Assembly: GCA_045592985.1 (NCBI GenBank)
Contig: JAZNVU010000043.1
Coordinates: 1-40,950, forward strand
Reading direction: 5' to 3'
DNA: 40,950 nucleotides
DNA from: UMGS172 sp045592985
GTDB taxonomy: Bacteria; Bacillota; Clostridia; Oscillospirales; Acutalibacteraceae
Made by a program: the position numbers and the translations under genes. The notes under the pieces were generated by a model. It was not told where the DNA came from and searched no databases. It was given only the letters and a program-made list of their open reading frames with translations. Positions 33,481 through 40,814 of this stretch are shown piece by piece (the first letter of the stretch is position 1; each line of letters opens with the position of its first letter).

Positions 33481-33540
33481 AAAATCATAACACATAACAA
33501 CCCGAAAGTCAACACAAAATCATAACTTTTAACAACCCGA
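33481..33540 (-). promoter_or_regulatory. Methyltransferase promoter with two operator-like direct repeats
   Basis: On the minus strand the promoter is TTGACT (33512-33507), a 17-nt spacer and TATGAT (33489-33484). Two 25-bp direct repeats, at 33481-33505 and 33516-33540, are identical except for a central 3-bp block (ACA versus TTT), 22 of 25. The proximal copy covers the spacer and the -10; the distal copy lies just upstream of the -35. The layout fits autorepression by the HTH of the methyltransferase. The rest of the gap, 33541-33620, is AT-rich with nothing else evident. Confidence 0.75.
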
Positions 33541-33620
33541 GAGACATTTTATTGTCTGTTAATACTTTTGAATCATTTTAGAAACAGAAAAAATGATTGG
33601 AGAATGTGAGAAACGTTTAT

Positions 33621-33665
33621 AAAAAGAAAAATCCAAACCCGACAAATAGTCGAATTTGGATTTTT
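33621..33665 (-). terminator. Terminator of tRNA-Pro
   Basis: On the minus strand, AAAATCCAAA pairs with TTTGGATTTT, with a second short stem TTCGAC/GTCGGG inside, then TTCTTTTT. It starts right at the tRNA CCA end. Confidence 0.88.
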
Positions 33666-33741
33666 GGTCGAGGTGACGGGACTTGAACCCACGACCTCCG
33701 CGTCCCGAACGCGGCGCTCTACCAAACTGAGCCACACCTCG
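33665..33741 (-). tRNA. tRNA-Pro (anticodon CGG)
   Basis: A 77-nt tRNA with encoded CCA. The acceptor stem is CGAGGTG/CACCTCG, the D-stem GCTC/GAGC, the anticodon stem CCGCG/CGCGG with loop TTCGGGA (anticodon CGG at 33705-33707), and the T-arm GTGGG-TTCAAGT-CCCGT. Discriminator A is followed by CCA at 33665-33667. A perfect consensus promoter lies 228 nt upstream, separated from the gene by a GC-rich insert that is bounded by a duplication of the tRNA 5' end. Confidence 0.97.
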
Positions 33742-33955
33742 AAAAATATTAAATTGAAAAAACTGTGCAAATAAAATATAACAGAAATACCGAGCGCCGC
33801 TACGCGGCTTACTCTTGCGGTGCCCGACGTTTTCTCAGGCGTCGATACACGCCTTCGCCTCCGTCGACCGCAGCGCCTTTTCGCACTCCCTTAATCTGCC
33901 ACAGGCAGCGGTCGTGCTCAAATCTACCCTCCTTAGCCACACCTCGAAAAATATT
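33730..33955 (-). repeat. 21-bp duplication of the tRNA-Pro 5' end flanking a structured insert
   Basis: Positions 33730-33750 and 33935-33955 are identical over 21 bp: the first 12 nt of the tRNA (CGAGGTGTGGCT on the minus strand) plus 9 nt of its upstream flank (AATATTTTT). Weaker identity continues into the D-arm (AG, then GGTAGA) of the distal copy. The 184 bp between them (33751-33934) are mostly GC-rich, unlike the flanks. On the minus strand they fold into CTGCC/GGCAG, a long stem with TGCGGT/ACCGCA, CGACG/CGTCG and GGCGT/ACGCC nested in order, and GCCGC/GCGGC. There is no recombinase gene. An AAGGAGGG-led mini-frame of 27 codons and a 62-codon frame cross it, but I do not trust either as a protein. 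Confidence 0.8.
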
Positions 33956-33968
33956 TACGTACCTTGAT

Positions 33969-33997
33969 ATTATATAGAATACGGTTGCTATTGTCAA
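33969..33997 (-). promoter_or_regulatory. Consensus promoter upstream of tRNA-Pro and the insert
   Basis: On the minus strand: TTGACA (33997-33992), a 17-nt spacer and TATAAT (33974-33969), a perfect consensus as expected for a stable-RNA gene. Transcripts starting near 33962 must cross the structured insert before reaching the tRNA. Confidence 0.9.
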
Positions 33998-34013
33998 GGA
34001 CTTTTTTGGTTTT

Positions 34014-34056
34014 AAAAATAATTTTCGGAGTAGGTGAAAATCAGCTACTCCGAAAA
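34014..34056 (-). terminator. Terminator of the sugar-acid operon
   Basis: TTTTCGGAGTAG (34022-34033) and CTACTCCGAAAA (34045-34056) form a perfect 12-bp stem with an 11-nt loop. The T-rich tail (TTATTTTT) is on the minus strand, 27 nt after the SDR stop codon. Confidence 0.8.
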
Positions 34057-34082
34057 CTTTTTGTTTGTCACTTCACTTGTGT

Positions 34083-34841
34083 TTATAATCCGTAACGTTC
34101 GCCTTTGTCACAAAGTAATAATGCTCCGTTGTCGATGACAAGGTTTACTCCGGTTATAGATTTTGCACTGTCTGATGCAAGGAAAAGCACTGCATCGGCT
34201 ATCTCATCCGGTGTTGTCCACTTTTTAAGAGGAATTTTATAATACGTATCCTGCTTGGCATCAAGCCTTGCTGCACCTGTATCGGTCCAACCAGGAGAGA
34301 CAATATTTACGCGTATTTTGTATTTTGCCAGTTCAATGGCTGCATGCTCACAAAGTTTGTTTAGTGCGGCCTTGACCGAGCCGTAGACCGAAACCTCAGC
34401 AAAATGGGCGGTAGAGTGGTTGGAGGAAATAGCAATGATATTTCCTTCAATTTTCTTTTCGATCATTATTTTTGCCGCTTGCTGCATGCAGAAGTAGGCA
34501 CCTTTAAAATCTACATTGCACATTGAGTCAAACAGTGCCTCGTCGGTGTCTAGAAAGAAGGATTTCGCCGTAACACCTGCGTTGTTTACAAACAAATCAA
34601 GTCGGTTGAAATGTTTTTTGAATTCTGTAAAAAGATTAATTACACCGTCATATTTGGAAAGGTCGGTTTTTATCAGAACCAGTTTGCGACTTAGAGCGTT
34701 GGCTTTAGGTAAAAGTGTTTTTGCCCCTTCGTCGCTTGAGAGATAACTCACGGCAACGTCGTATCCTGCTTCAAGCAATTTTTCTGCAATGCCCTTGCCG
34801 ATACCTGTACCGCCGCCCGTTACGATTGCAACTTTATTCAT
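34083..34841 (-). CDS. SDR-family oxidoreductase
   Basis: A 252-aa classical short-chain dehydrogenase/reductase. The cofactor loop is TGGGTGIGKG (8-17), NNAG is present (LFVNNAGVTAK), and the catalytic Ser and Tyr-x3-Lys lie in ISSNHSTAHFAEVSVYGSVK. The C-terminal GVNLVIDNGALL is typical. AGAGG lies 7 nt before the ATG. It is last in an operon with an IlvD/Edd dehydratase and a DapA-family lyase, so its substrate is probably a sugar acid or keto sugar acid. NAD or NADP preference is not decided. Confidence 0.9.
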   Translation of the reverse strand: MNKVAIVTGGGTGIGKGIAEKLLEAGYDVAVSYLSSDEGAKTLLPKANALSRKLVLIKTDLSKYDGVINLFTEFKKHFNRLDLFVNNAGVTAKSFFLDTDEALFDSMCNVDFKGAYFCMQQAAKIMIEKKIEGNIIAISSNHSTAHFAEVSVYGSVKAALNKLCEHAAIELAKYKIRVNIVSPGWTDTGAARLDAKQDTYYKIPLKKWTTPDEIADAVLFLASDSAKSITGVNLVIDNGALLLCDKGERYGL

Positions 34842-34852
34842 ACCAAAACCTC

Positions 34853-35683
34853 TTAATTCCAGCCGTATTGTTTTGCCATTTCTTCGTAAAATTCTTCAAA
34901 CAAACGGTCAAAATACGGGTCGCTGTTATATGAAGGTTTGCGGCAATAATCAGTCTTGATAATTCCGCGTTTTTTAAGAATACGTTTTTCAAAACTGATA
35001 ATCTGCTCAACGTTTTGGCGAATATGGTTAAGCATGGGCAAAATTTTGTTGTGCTTTTCGATTGCGCCTTTGCGGTCGCCGGATAGATAGGTATTGAAAA
35101 TGTCAATATAAACGTCATACATTGAACAACCCGGCATTGCTCCTATTGCACCGCGGTCCATACATTCAATAAGTTGGAATCCGGCATTGCCTACGAATAT
35201 TTTCATCTGTCCTTCACTCAATTTCATTAGATTGGTGACGTAAGGACCTGCAGGTTTACATTCGATTTTGTAGTACTCTACGTTTTTACATTCGTTGCCT
35301 AACTTTTGGAAAACTTCGGGTGCAATAGCAACGCCTGTCTGTTCAGGAGCGTATTGCACCATAATAGGAATATCTACAGCGTTTGCAACTGCTTCTTGGA
35401 AGGCTTTGGCTTGTTTAACTGCATTTTCAGTCGAATGGTCGGTGACTGAAATCAGTGCATGTCCGCCGTGGTCGTTGCAGGACTTAACGGTGGTCTTAAC
35501 CATTTCCTTGCGTTCTTCATCGTTTAATTTGTAGTATTCGCCTGCGATTCCAAAAAGGGTAACGTGACCGCAACCACCCTTTGAAAGAGTGCCTACAAGA
35601 TTGTAAAGGTCCTCATGGTCAACCTCGCCGTTATTATCGAACGGTGCGGCAATAATGGGACAAATTCCTTTAACATCAGCCAT
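34853..35683 (-). CDS. DapA-family aldolase/lyase
   Basis: A 276-aa TIM-barrel protein of the dihydrodipicolinate synthase/N-acetylneuraminate lyase superfamily. The conserved Tyr (MVQYAPEQTG) and Schiff-base Lys (EYYKIECKPAG) are visible, as is the N-terminal GICPIIAAPFDNNGEVDHE. The ATG at 35683 follows AGAGGTG at 7-nt spacing; the longer frame to 35728 overlaps the dehydratase gene. Because it is flanked by a sugar-acid dehydratase and an SDR rather than lysine genes, cleavage or dehydration of a 2-keto-3-deoxy sugar acid is more likely than lysine synthesis. The exact sugar is unknown. Confidence 0.88.
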   Translation of the reverse strand: MADVKGICPIIAAPFDNNGEVDHEDLYNLVGTLSKGGCGHVTLFGIAGEYYKLNDEERKEMVKTTVKSCNDHGGHALISVTDHSTENAVKQAKAFQEAVANAVDIPIMVQYAPEQTGVAIAPEVFQKLGNECKNVEYYKIECKPAGPYVTNLMKLSEGQMKIFVGNAGFQLIECMDRGAIGAMPGCSMYDVYIDIFNTYLSGDRKGAIEKHNKILPMLNHIRQNVEQIISFEKRILKKRGIIKTDYCRKPSYNSDPYFDRLFEEFYEEMAKQYGWN

Positions 35684-35699
35684 TTTAAAACACCTCTTA

Positions 35700-37391
35700 T
35701 TATTTATACTGCATATACGTAAGGTCACAGCCTTCGTCAGCTTGAGTTACGTTGTCTATGAAATTGCGGACGAAACCGCGTTTTATATCGTCATGGGTCT
35801 TGGGCTTAAAGTCTTTTAGACGTTCGGCAATTTCCTCATCTGTCAGTTCAACCTCCAAAATATGGTTATCAACATCGAGATGGATAATATCACCGTCTTT
35901 AATAGCTGCCAACGGACCGCCGATGGCACTTTCAGGTGCAACGTGAAGTACCTGTGTGCCGAAGCAACCGCCGGACATACGTGAGTCGGTAATTCTGACA
36001 AAATCCTTTATTCCTTTGCGGTTAAGTTTCGGGGGTAGGGGCATGTAGTTGCCGTTTTCGGGCATACCCGGTGCACCCACAGGACCGAATCCGCGCAATA
36101 CAATTACGGTATTTTCATCCATATCGGAATTATCGTCAAGCAGGTATTTCTGACATTCCTCCAGGTCCTCAAACACCTTGGCTTTGCCGCGGTGGCAAAG
36201 AAGATTCTCGCTCGCGGCACTGCGTTTGATAACAGCACCCTTGGGCGCAAGATTACCGTAAAGCACCGCAATTCCGCCTTTTTCTTGCAAGGGGTTATCA
36301 AGCGGTCTTATGATATTACGGTCATAGGGCAAATCGACGTCTTTAAGGTTTTCGCCAACAGTGTTGCCTGTTACGGTAAGACAATCGGTATGAAGCGAAC
36401 CTTCAAGTTCCTTCATAAGCGAGGCTACGCCGCCTGCGTTGTGGAATCCTAAACCTACATCTGCGTCACCGTGAGGCTTGACATTGACCAAAACGGGAGT
36501 TTTTTCGCTTATTTCTTCAAAATCCGAGAGTTTTAAGTCAATATTTGCTCTTTTTGCGATGGCAATGAGGTGAATTATAAGGTTGGTCGAGCCGCCTGTT
36601 GCCATGAGTACGCGAATAGCATTTTCGATAGACTCACGTGTTATGATATCAAGACATTTGATATCCTTTTTTACAAGCTCAACAATTTGACGTCCCGTTT
36701 CTTCCGAAAGACGCATTTTCTCACCTGACACACCGAGGCAAGATGCCGAATGAGGAAGCGCAAGTCCTAATGCTTCAGCTACTGTCTGGGAAGTGTTGGC
36801 GGTGCCCATAATGGGGCAAGCACCTGCACTACCGTAAAGGCAGCCCTCGTGGCGAGTCATTTCGTCAAGTGAAATTTCACCCGACGTATATCGATTGTAA
36901 AGCACAAAGGAATCGGTTCCGCAGGAAAGCTGCTGACCTTTATAGTTGCCGGGCAACATAGCACCGCCCGGCAGGTATATGGTTGGCTTATTAACTGAGG
37001 CGGCAGCCATAATCTGCGCCGGAACGTTTTTATCGCACCCGCCGATAAGTACAACACCATCAAAAGGATGACGCGCAATAAGTTCTTCGGTAGTTATCGA
37101 CAAAAGATTGCGATATACAAGGCTCGAAATGTCGAAAAACACTTCGCAAATAGACAAAGTGTTGACCTCCAAAGGGAAGCCGCCGGCTGCCCAGACACCG
37201 CGTTTTACAGCTTCGCTCAATTGCCTGAAATGGACATGACCGGGATTAGTTTCCGCCCATGTGTTTATGATACCAATAATAGGCTTTTCAATATCTTTAT
37301 CGGTGTAACCCATGGATTTAAGTAACGCATTGCGTATAAGACCGGTTCGGTCTCCACGCTTTTTCCATTTATCGGAATAATTATGTTCCAT
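35700..37391 (-). CDS. IlvD/Edd-family dehydratase (probable sugar-acid dehydratase)
   Basis: A 563-aa Fe-S dehydratase of the IlvD/Edd family. Cluster-ligand segments are visible in GGCDKNVPAQIMAA and GACPIMGTANTSQTVAEALG, with RITDSRMSGGCFGTQVLHV near the C terminus. The family includes dihydroxy-acid, phosphogluconate and pentonate/hexonate dehydratases. The downstream DapA-like and SDR genes and the divergent AraC regulator point to an aldonate (for example arabonate, xylonate or galactonate) rather than branched-chain amino acid synthesis. GGTGG precedes the ATG. It is the first gene of the operon. Confidence 0.9.
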   Translation of the reverse strand: MEHNYSDKWKKRGDRTGLIRNALLKSMGYTDKDIEKPIIGIINTWAETNPGHVHFRQLSEAVKRGVWAAGGFPLEVNTLSICEVFFDISSLVYRNLLSITTEELIARHPFDGVVLIGGCDKNVPAQIMAAASVNKPTIYLPGGAMLPGNYKGQQLSCGTDSFVLYNRYTSGEISLDEMTRHEGCLYGSAGACPIMGTANTSQTVAEALGLALPHSASCLGVSGEKMRLSEETGRQIVELVKKDIKCLDIITRESIENAIRVLMATGGSTNLIIHLIAIAKRANIDLKLSDFEEISEKTPVLVNVKPHGDADVGLGFHNAGGVASLMKELEGSLHTDCLTVTGNTVGENLKDVDLPYDRNIIRPLDNPLQEKGGIAVLYGNLAPKGAVIKRSAASENLLCHRGKAKVFEDLEECQKYLLDDNSDMDENTVIVLRGFGPVGAPGMPENGNYMPLPPKLNRKGIKDFVRITDSRMSGGCFGTQVLHVAPESAIGGPLAAIKDGDIIHLDVDNHILEVELTDEEIAERLKDFKPKTHDDIKRGFVRNFIDNVTQADEGCDLTYMQYK

Positions 37392-37436
37392 ATCTTTACC
37401 ACCTTATTATATAATGTGCTGATTCTATTTTAATAC

Positions 37437-37466
37437 CGTATAATATTGTGCGCTATTGATAAACAA
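37437..37466 (-). promoter_or_regulatory. Possible promoter of the sugar-acid operon
   Basis: On the minus strand: TTGTTT (37466-37461), an 18-nt spacer and TATACG (37442-37437), about 45 nt before the dehydratase ATG. The fit is moderate. Confidence 0.35.
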
Positions 37467-37553
37467 TACTTTAATATGGACTTTTTTTACTTATTTCTCT
37501 TGACAAAAGCAGCAACAAATGATAGCCTTATATTGAAAGGTAGGTGCACAGTA

Positions 37554-38366
37554 ATGCAGGGATATCTTGAAAACCGTTTTAATTTTACATCACCAAGTGA
37601 ACTTAATATGTATTATTGCGGAAGAAGGATAAAAACGATTGACCATTCTTATGGTCCTGAAATAAGGGAACATTTTTTGCTTATGTACTGTGTACAGGGT
37701 AAAGCTACTCTTCATACCGAAAATGGTGATATAAGGTTTGGCAGTCGTGACATGCTTGTGATGTTACCAAATCAAAAAATATTTTATGAGGCGGATAAGG
37801 ACAGCGAATGGACTTCTTGGTGGACAGGTATTTACGGTTCGCTGGCAGGTCAGTTCTTTGATATGTTGGGTATCAATGGCGGTAATCCTATTATACATAT
37901 AAAAAACAGCTTTAAAATGGAGTTTCTGATGCAGAGTATTTACGATACATCTTTTGATGATACTCAATCGGGAAAAACAAAATGTATTTCGTTGCTTTAC
38001 GAGATGTTTTCATTCCTTTTTGAAAACAGTAATACCTCAAGCCGAGGAGAGCTGGTTGACGATGTTATTAACATAATAAGACACAGTTATGAACAAAATA
38101 TAGGTGTGGGTGATATTGCAGAAATGTTGCACATCAACCCGTGTTATCTATCGAGATTGTTTAAGGAAAAAACAGGGGTTTCGCCCAAAGAATATCTGCT
38201 TTCTTATAAGGTGAATCGCGCGAAGGAATTGTTTGAACGTACTGACCTCAGCGTGTGCGAGGTTTCACGTTCGGTTGGATTTGAGGATCCGTTGTATTTT
38301 TCGAGAATATTTAAAAAGAAAACCGGCGTTACTCCGTCCGGGTACAAAACCGGGAACCATGAATGA
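37554..38366 (+). CDS. AraC-family transcriptional regulator
   Basis: A 270-aa regulator with an N-terminal AraC-type sugar-binding cupin domain (about 1-150, with HFLLMYCVQGKATLHTENG) and a C-terminal double helix-turn-helix (VGDIAEMLHINPCYLSRLFKE and SVCEVSRSVGFEDPLYFSRIF). The ATG at 37554 has AGGTG 7 nt upstream. The longer frame to 37446 is unlikely because a TTGACA box at 37500 falls within it. It is divergent from the dehydratase operon, its probable target. Its 3' end is followed closely by the nicotinamidase-like gene, which may share the transcript. Confidence 0.9.
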   Translation: MQGYLENRFNFTSPSELNMYYCGRRIKTIDHSYGPEIREHFLLMYCVQGKATLHTENGDIRFGSRDMLVMLPNQKIFYEADKDSEWTSWWTGIYGSLAGQFFDMLGINGGNPIIHIKNSFKMEFLMQSIYDTSFDDTQSGKTKCISLLYEMFSFLFENSNTSSRGELVDDVINIIRHSYEQNIGVGDIAEMLHINPCYLSRLFKEKTGVSPKEYLLSYKVNRAKELFERTDLSVCEVSRSVGFEDPLYFSRIFKKKTGVTPSGYKTGNHE

Positions 38367-38380
38367 TAAGAGGAATCAGG

Positions 38381-38905
38381 ATGAAAAGTTTTTTAATTGT
38401 GGTCGATATGCAAAAAGATTTTGTAAACGGCGCATTGTCAACTGCCGAAGCCGAAAATATTGTGTCGGCGGTGTGCGATAAAATAGAACGCTTTAACGGT
38501 GAGATAATAGTGACCTACGATACTCACGAACAAGATTATTTGCAAACTGCCGAGGGTAAAAAGTTACCGGTTCCACATTGCATAAAAGACACCGACGGTT
38601 GGCAGTTGGACAAGCGGGTAGGCAAGGCACTCAGCAATAAAATGTATACCGAGATTGAAAAACCAACCTTTGGCTCTGTGAAATTGCCAAAGATTGTTAA
38701 AGAACTTGCAGACGGTGATGATTTCGAAATTGAATTGGTAGGTCTTTGCACCGATATATGTGTTGTATCAAACGCTTTGCTCTTGAAAGCAAATTTCCCC
38801 GAAAACCGAATTTCGGTAGACAGCAATTGCTGTGCAGGGGTGACGGTTGATAGCCATAACGCGGCGTTAACAACTATGAAAATGTGTCAGATTGACGTTA
38901 AATGA
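38381..38905 (+). CDS. Nicotinamidase-like cysteine hydrolase (isochorismatase family)
   Basis: A 174-aa cysteine hydrolase that probably deamidates nicotinamide to nicotinate. The catalytic set of the family is present: Asp9 in LIVVDMQKDF, Lys in EKPTFGS and Cys in VGLCTDICVVSNALLLKA. The DTH segment after IIVTYD could hold metal ligands. The ATG at 38381 follows AGAGGA at 6-nt spacing; an in-frame ATG at 38363 overlaps the araC-type stop. The next gene, 10 nt downstream, is NAD synthetase, which strongly supports a PncA-type role in NAD salvage. The nicotinate phosphoribosyltransferase and NadD that link the two steps are not in this window. Confidence 0.85.
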   Translation: MKSFLIVVDMQKDFVNGALSTAEAENIVSAVCDKIERFNGEIIVTYDTHEQDYLQTAEGKKLPVPHCIKDTDGWQLDKRVGKALSNKMYTEIEKPTFGSVKLPKIVKELADGDDFEIELVGLCTDICVVSNALLLKANFPENRISVDSNCCAGVTVDSHNAALTTMKMCQIDVK

Positions 38906-38915
38906 GAGGTATTTT

Positions 38916-39641
38916 ATGTTTGATGCTGTAAAGGTTAAAAATGATTGTGTAGAGTGGATAAGACAGTTTTTTGAAGAAAACGGCAAGGATTGTAATGCTG
39001 TTATAGGTATTTCAGGCGGTAAGGATAGTTCGGTAGCCGCCGCACTTTGCGTTGAGGCTTTGGGCAAAGATAGGGTTATAGGTGTGCTTATGCCTTGCGG
39101 TGTTCAACATGATATTGATATGGCTCAGTTGTTGGTAAATCATCTGGGTATAAAGCATTTTGTTGTAAATATTAAAGATGCAGTAGAGGGTCTTACGGGT
39201 AGTTTCCCGTTTGAACTTTCTAACCAAAGTCGTGTGAATTTGCCACCAAGAATCAGAATGGCTACAGTTTATGCTGTGGCACAGTCTTTTAACGGTCGTG
39301 TTGTAAACACCTGCAATTTGTCGGAAGATTGGGTTGGATATTCGACTCGTTACGGCGACGCCGCAGGTGATTTCAGCCCTATGGCAAATCTCACCGTACA
39401 AGAAGTTAAGGAAATTGGAAGAGTTTTAGGACTTCCTGATGTTTTGGTTGATAAGGTGCCGATTGACGGACTTTGCGGTAAGACCGACGAGGAAAATTTA
39501 GGTTTTACCTATGCGGAACTTGACCGTTACATTCGCGATGGTGTTATTGACGATCCCAAAAAGAAAGAACTTATCGATCGCAAGCATAAAGCAAATCTTT
39601 TCAAGCTTCAGCTTATGCCTACGTTTAAACCTGAATTATAA
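38916..39641 (+). CDS. nadE: NAD+ synthetase, ammonia-dependent
   Basis: NadE amidates nicotinate adenine dinucleotide to NAD+. The 241-aa protein is the short form without a glutaminase domain, so ammonia should be the nitrogen donor. The PP-loop GISGGKDSSVAAAL is clear, as are VVNTCNLSEDWVGYSTRYGDAAGDFSP (split here: NTCNLSEDWVG and YGDAAGDFSPMANL) and PIDGLCGKTDEENLGFTY. GAGAGGT precedes the ATG at 38916; the longer frame from 38892 overlaps the upstream gene. It is in an operon with the nicotinamidase-like gene. Confidence 0.95.
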   Translation: MFDAVKVKNDCVEWIRQFFEENGKDCNAVIGISGGKDSSVAAALCVEALGKDRVIGVLMPCGVQHDIDMAQLLVNHLGIKHFVVNIKDAVEGLTGSFPFELSNQSRVNLPPRIRMATVYAVAQSFNGRVVNTCNLSEDWVGYSTRYGDAAGDFSPMANLTVQEVKEIGRVLGLPDVLVDKVPIDGLCGKTDEENLGFTYAELDRYIRDGVIDDPKKKELIDRKHKANLFKLQLMPTFKPEL

Positions 39642-39642
39642 T

Positions 39643-39674
39643 AAAAAAGCGCGGTTTAAAAACCGCGCTTTTTT
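39643..39674. terminator. Bidirectional terminator between nadE and metA
   Basis: AAAAAAGCGCGGTT pairs perfectly with AACCGCGCTTTTTT around a short A/T loop. A run on one side and T run on the other serve both convergent genes. Confidence 0.95.
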
Positions 39675-39679
39675 GCCAA

Positions 39680-40594
39680 TTACAACTCCGACAAATCGTA
39701 CGGGGTGTGCATATATACTATGTGGTTCAACCAGTTTGCGTAAAGCATATTGGCGTGTGAACGCCACAAGAACTGAGGTTCTTTATTGGGGTCGTCTCCC
39801 GGGAAATAATTGCAGGGAATAGAAGGGTTAATACCCTTTGCAACGTCACGCTCATATTCCTTCATCAGAGTGTGACGGCTGTATTCTGCATGACCCGAAA
39901 TGAAGATGTTTCGGCAGTTTTTATCGGCAATTATAAAAGCACCTGCCTCTTCTGATTCGGCGAGAATCATAAGTTCGTCAATCTTACGGATTTCCTCAAC
40001 CGGAGTTTCGGTATAGCGTGAATGAGGTGCTAAAAATACATCATCAAAACCGCGAGTGAGGGGGTGACGGAAATCAATACGTTCGTGCCAGTAAATGCCA
40101 CTCAATTTTTTAGGTAATAGCTTTTTATCTATGCCGTATTTGTGATAAAGTGCCGCCTGCGAACCCCAACAAATGTAAAGTGTTGAGTAAACGTTGGTCT
40201 TGGCCCAATCCATAATTGTACAAAGCTCGTCCCAATAGGTCACTTCCTCAAACGGCATAAGTTCAACGGGAGCACCTGTGATTATAAGTCCGTCAAAGCG
40301 CTCGTGTTTTATATCGTCAAAGGTCTTATAAAACTTTAAAAGATGCTCTGCCGAGGTGTTTTTGGAAATATGGCTTGCCATTTGTATAAGTTCAATTTCA
40401 ACCTGCAACGGCGAATTTCCGAGGAGTCGCAAAAGTTGGGTCTCGGTCTCAATCTTGGTGGGCATTATGTTGACAATGGCAATCCTTAAAGGACGTATAT
40501 CCTGATGAATGGCTCTTTCTTCGGTCATCATAAAAACATTTTCGTTTTCTAAGGTTTTAAATGCAGGAAGTTCGTTAGGTATTTTTATTGGCAT
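39680..40594 (-). CDS. metA: Homoserine O-acetyltransferase (MetA type)
   Basis: MetA activates homoserine for methionine synthesis. The 304-aa protein numbers exactly like the family: nucleophile Cys142 (LYICWGSQAALYHKYGI), His235 and Glu237 (SGHAEYSR), and Glu111 in ITGAPVELMPFEEV. In this family Glu111 marks acetyl-CoA use and Gly111 succinyl-CoA use, so acetylation is predicted. The ATG at 40594 (MPIKIPNELP) is set by GGGGAG at 7-nt spacing; five extra residues are possible upstream without a ribosome site. It has its own promoter and no visible SAM riboswitch or T-box in the short leader. Confidence 0.95.
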   Translation of the reverse strand: MPIKIPNELPAFKTLENENVFMMTEERAIHQDIRPLRIAIVNIMPTKIETETQLLRLLGNSPLQVEIELIQMASHISKNTSAEHLLKFYKTFDDIKHERFDGLIITGAPVELMPFEEVTYWDELCTIMDWAKTNVYSTLYICWGSQAALYHKYGIDKKLLPKKLSGIYWHERIDFRHPLTRGFDDVFLAPHSRYTETPVEEIRKIDELMILAESEEAGAFIIADKNCRNIFISGHAEYSRHTLMKEYERDVAKGINPSIPCNYFPGDDPNKEPQFLWRSHANMLYANWLNHIVYMHTPYDLSEL

Positions 40595-40626
40595 GAATAT
40601 TCTCCCCAAAATGCGTATTATTAACT

Positions 40627-40655
40627 ATGATAACAAAAACAGCGCAAAATTGCAA
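40627..40655 (-). promoter_or_regulatory. metA promoter
   Basis: On the minus strand: TTGCAA (40655-40650), a 17-nt spacer and TATCAT (40632-40627), 33 nt before the ATG. The stretch 40656-40782 beyond it is AT-rich and holds nothing I can support. Confidence 0.55.
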
Positions 40656-40782
40656 GACTATTTAATATGTAGCAAATTTGTTGTAAAAAAAGAAGAAATA
40701 GTCCGCGCTGTGAATACATTTTCCGCTATTGCAAAACAAAAAGAAAAAACTTCAAAAAAGTTAAAAAAACTCGAAAAAAGTG

Positions 40783-40811
40783 TTGACAAATGAAAATGTT
40801 TGTGGTAGTAT
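40783..40811 (+). promoter_or_regulatory. Strong promoter, probably of an rRNA operon
   Basis: TTGACA (40783-40788), a 17-nt spacer and TAGTAT (40806-40811) preceded by TGTGG; TATAAT also occurs 3 nt further on. Confidence 0.75.
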
Positions 40812-40814
40812 AAT

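Noticed and set aside
31213..33741. Matching attL/attR pair formed by the tRNA stump and tRNA-Pro
   Set aside because: The two 3' ends differ (TGGTCGGAGTAGCG versus TGGTCGAGGTGACG), so they are not copies of one attachment core.
33809..33997. 62-codon minus-strand frame across the insert and the tRNA promoter
   Set aside because: It begins within the promoter spacer of the tRNA transcript, so most of its N terminus would not be transcribed, and it crosses a strongly folded sequence.
40595..40660. SAM riboswitch or T-box in front of metA
   Set aside because: The promoter leaves a leader of only about 25 nt, too short for either RNA.
40509..40793. 94-codon plus-strand frame across the metA start region
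   Set aside because: It overlaps metA antisense, has no ribosome binding site, and its end runs into the -35 box of the strong promoter at 40783.
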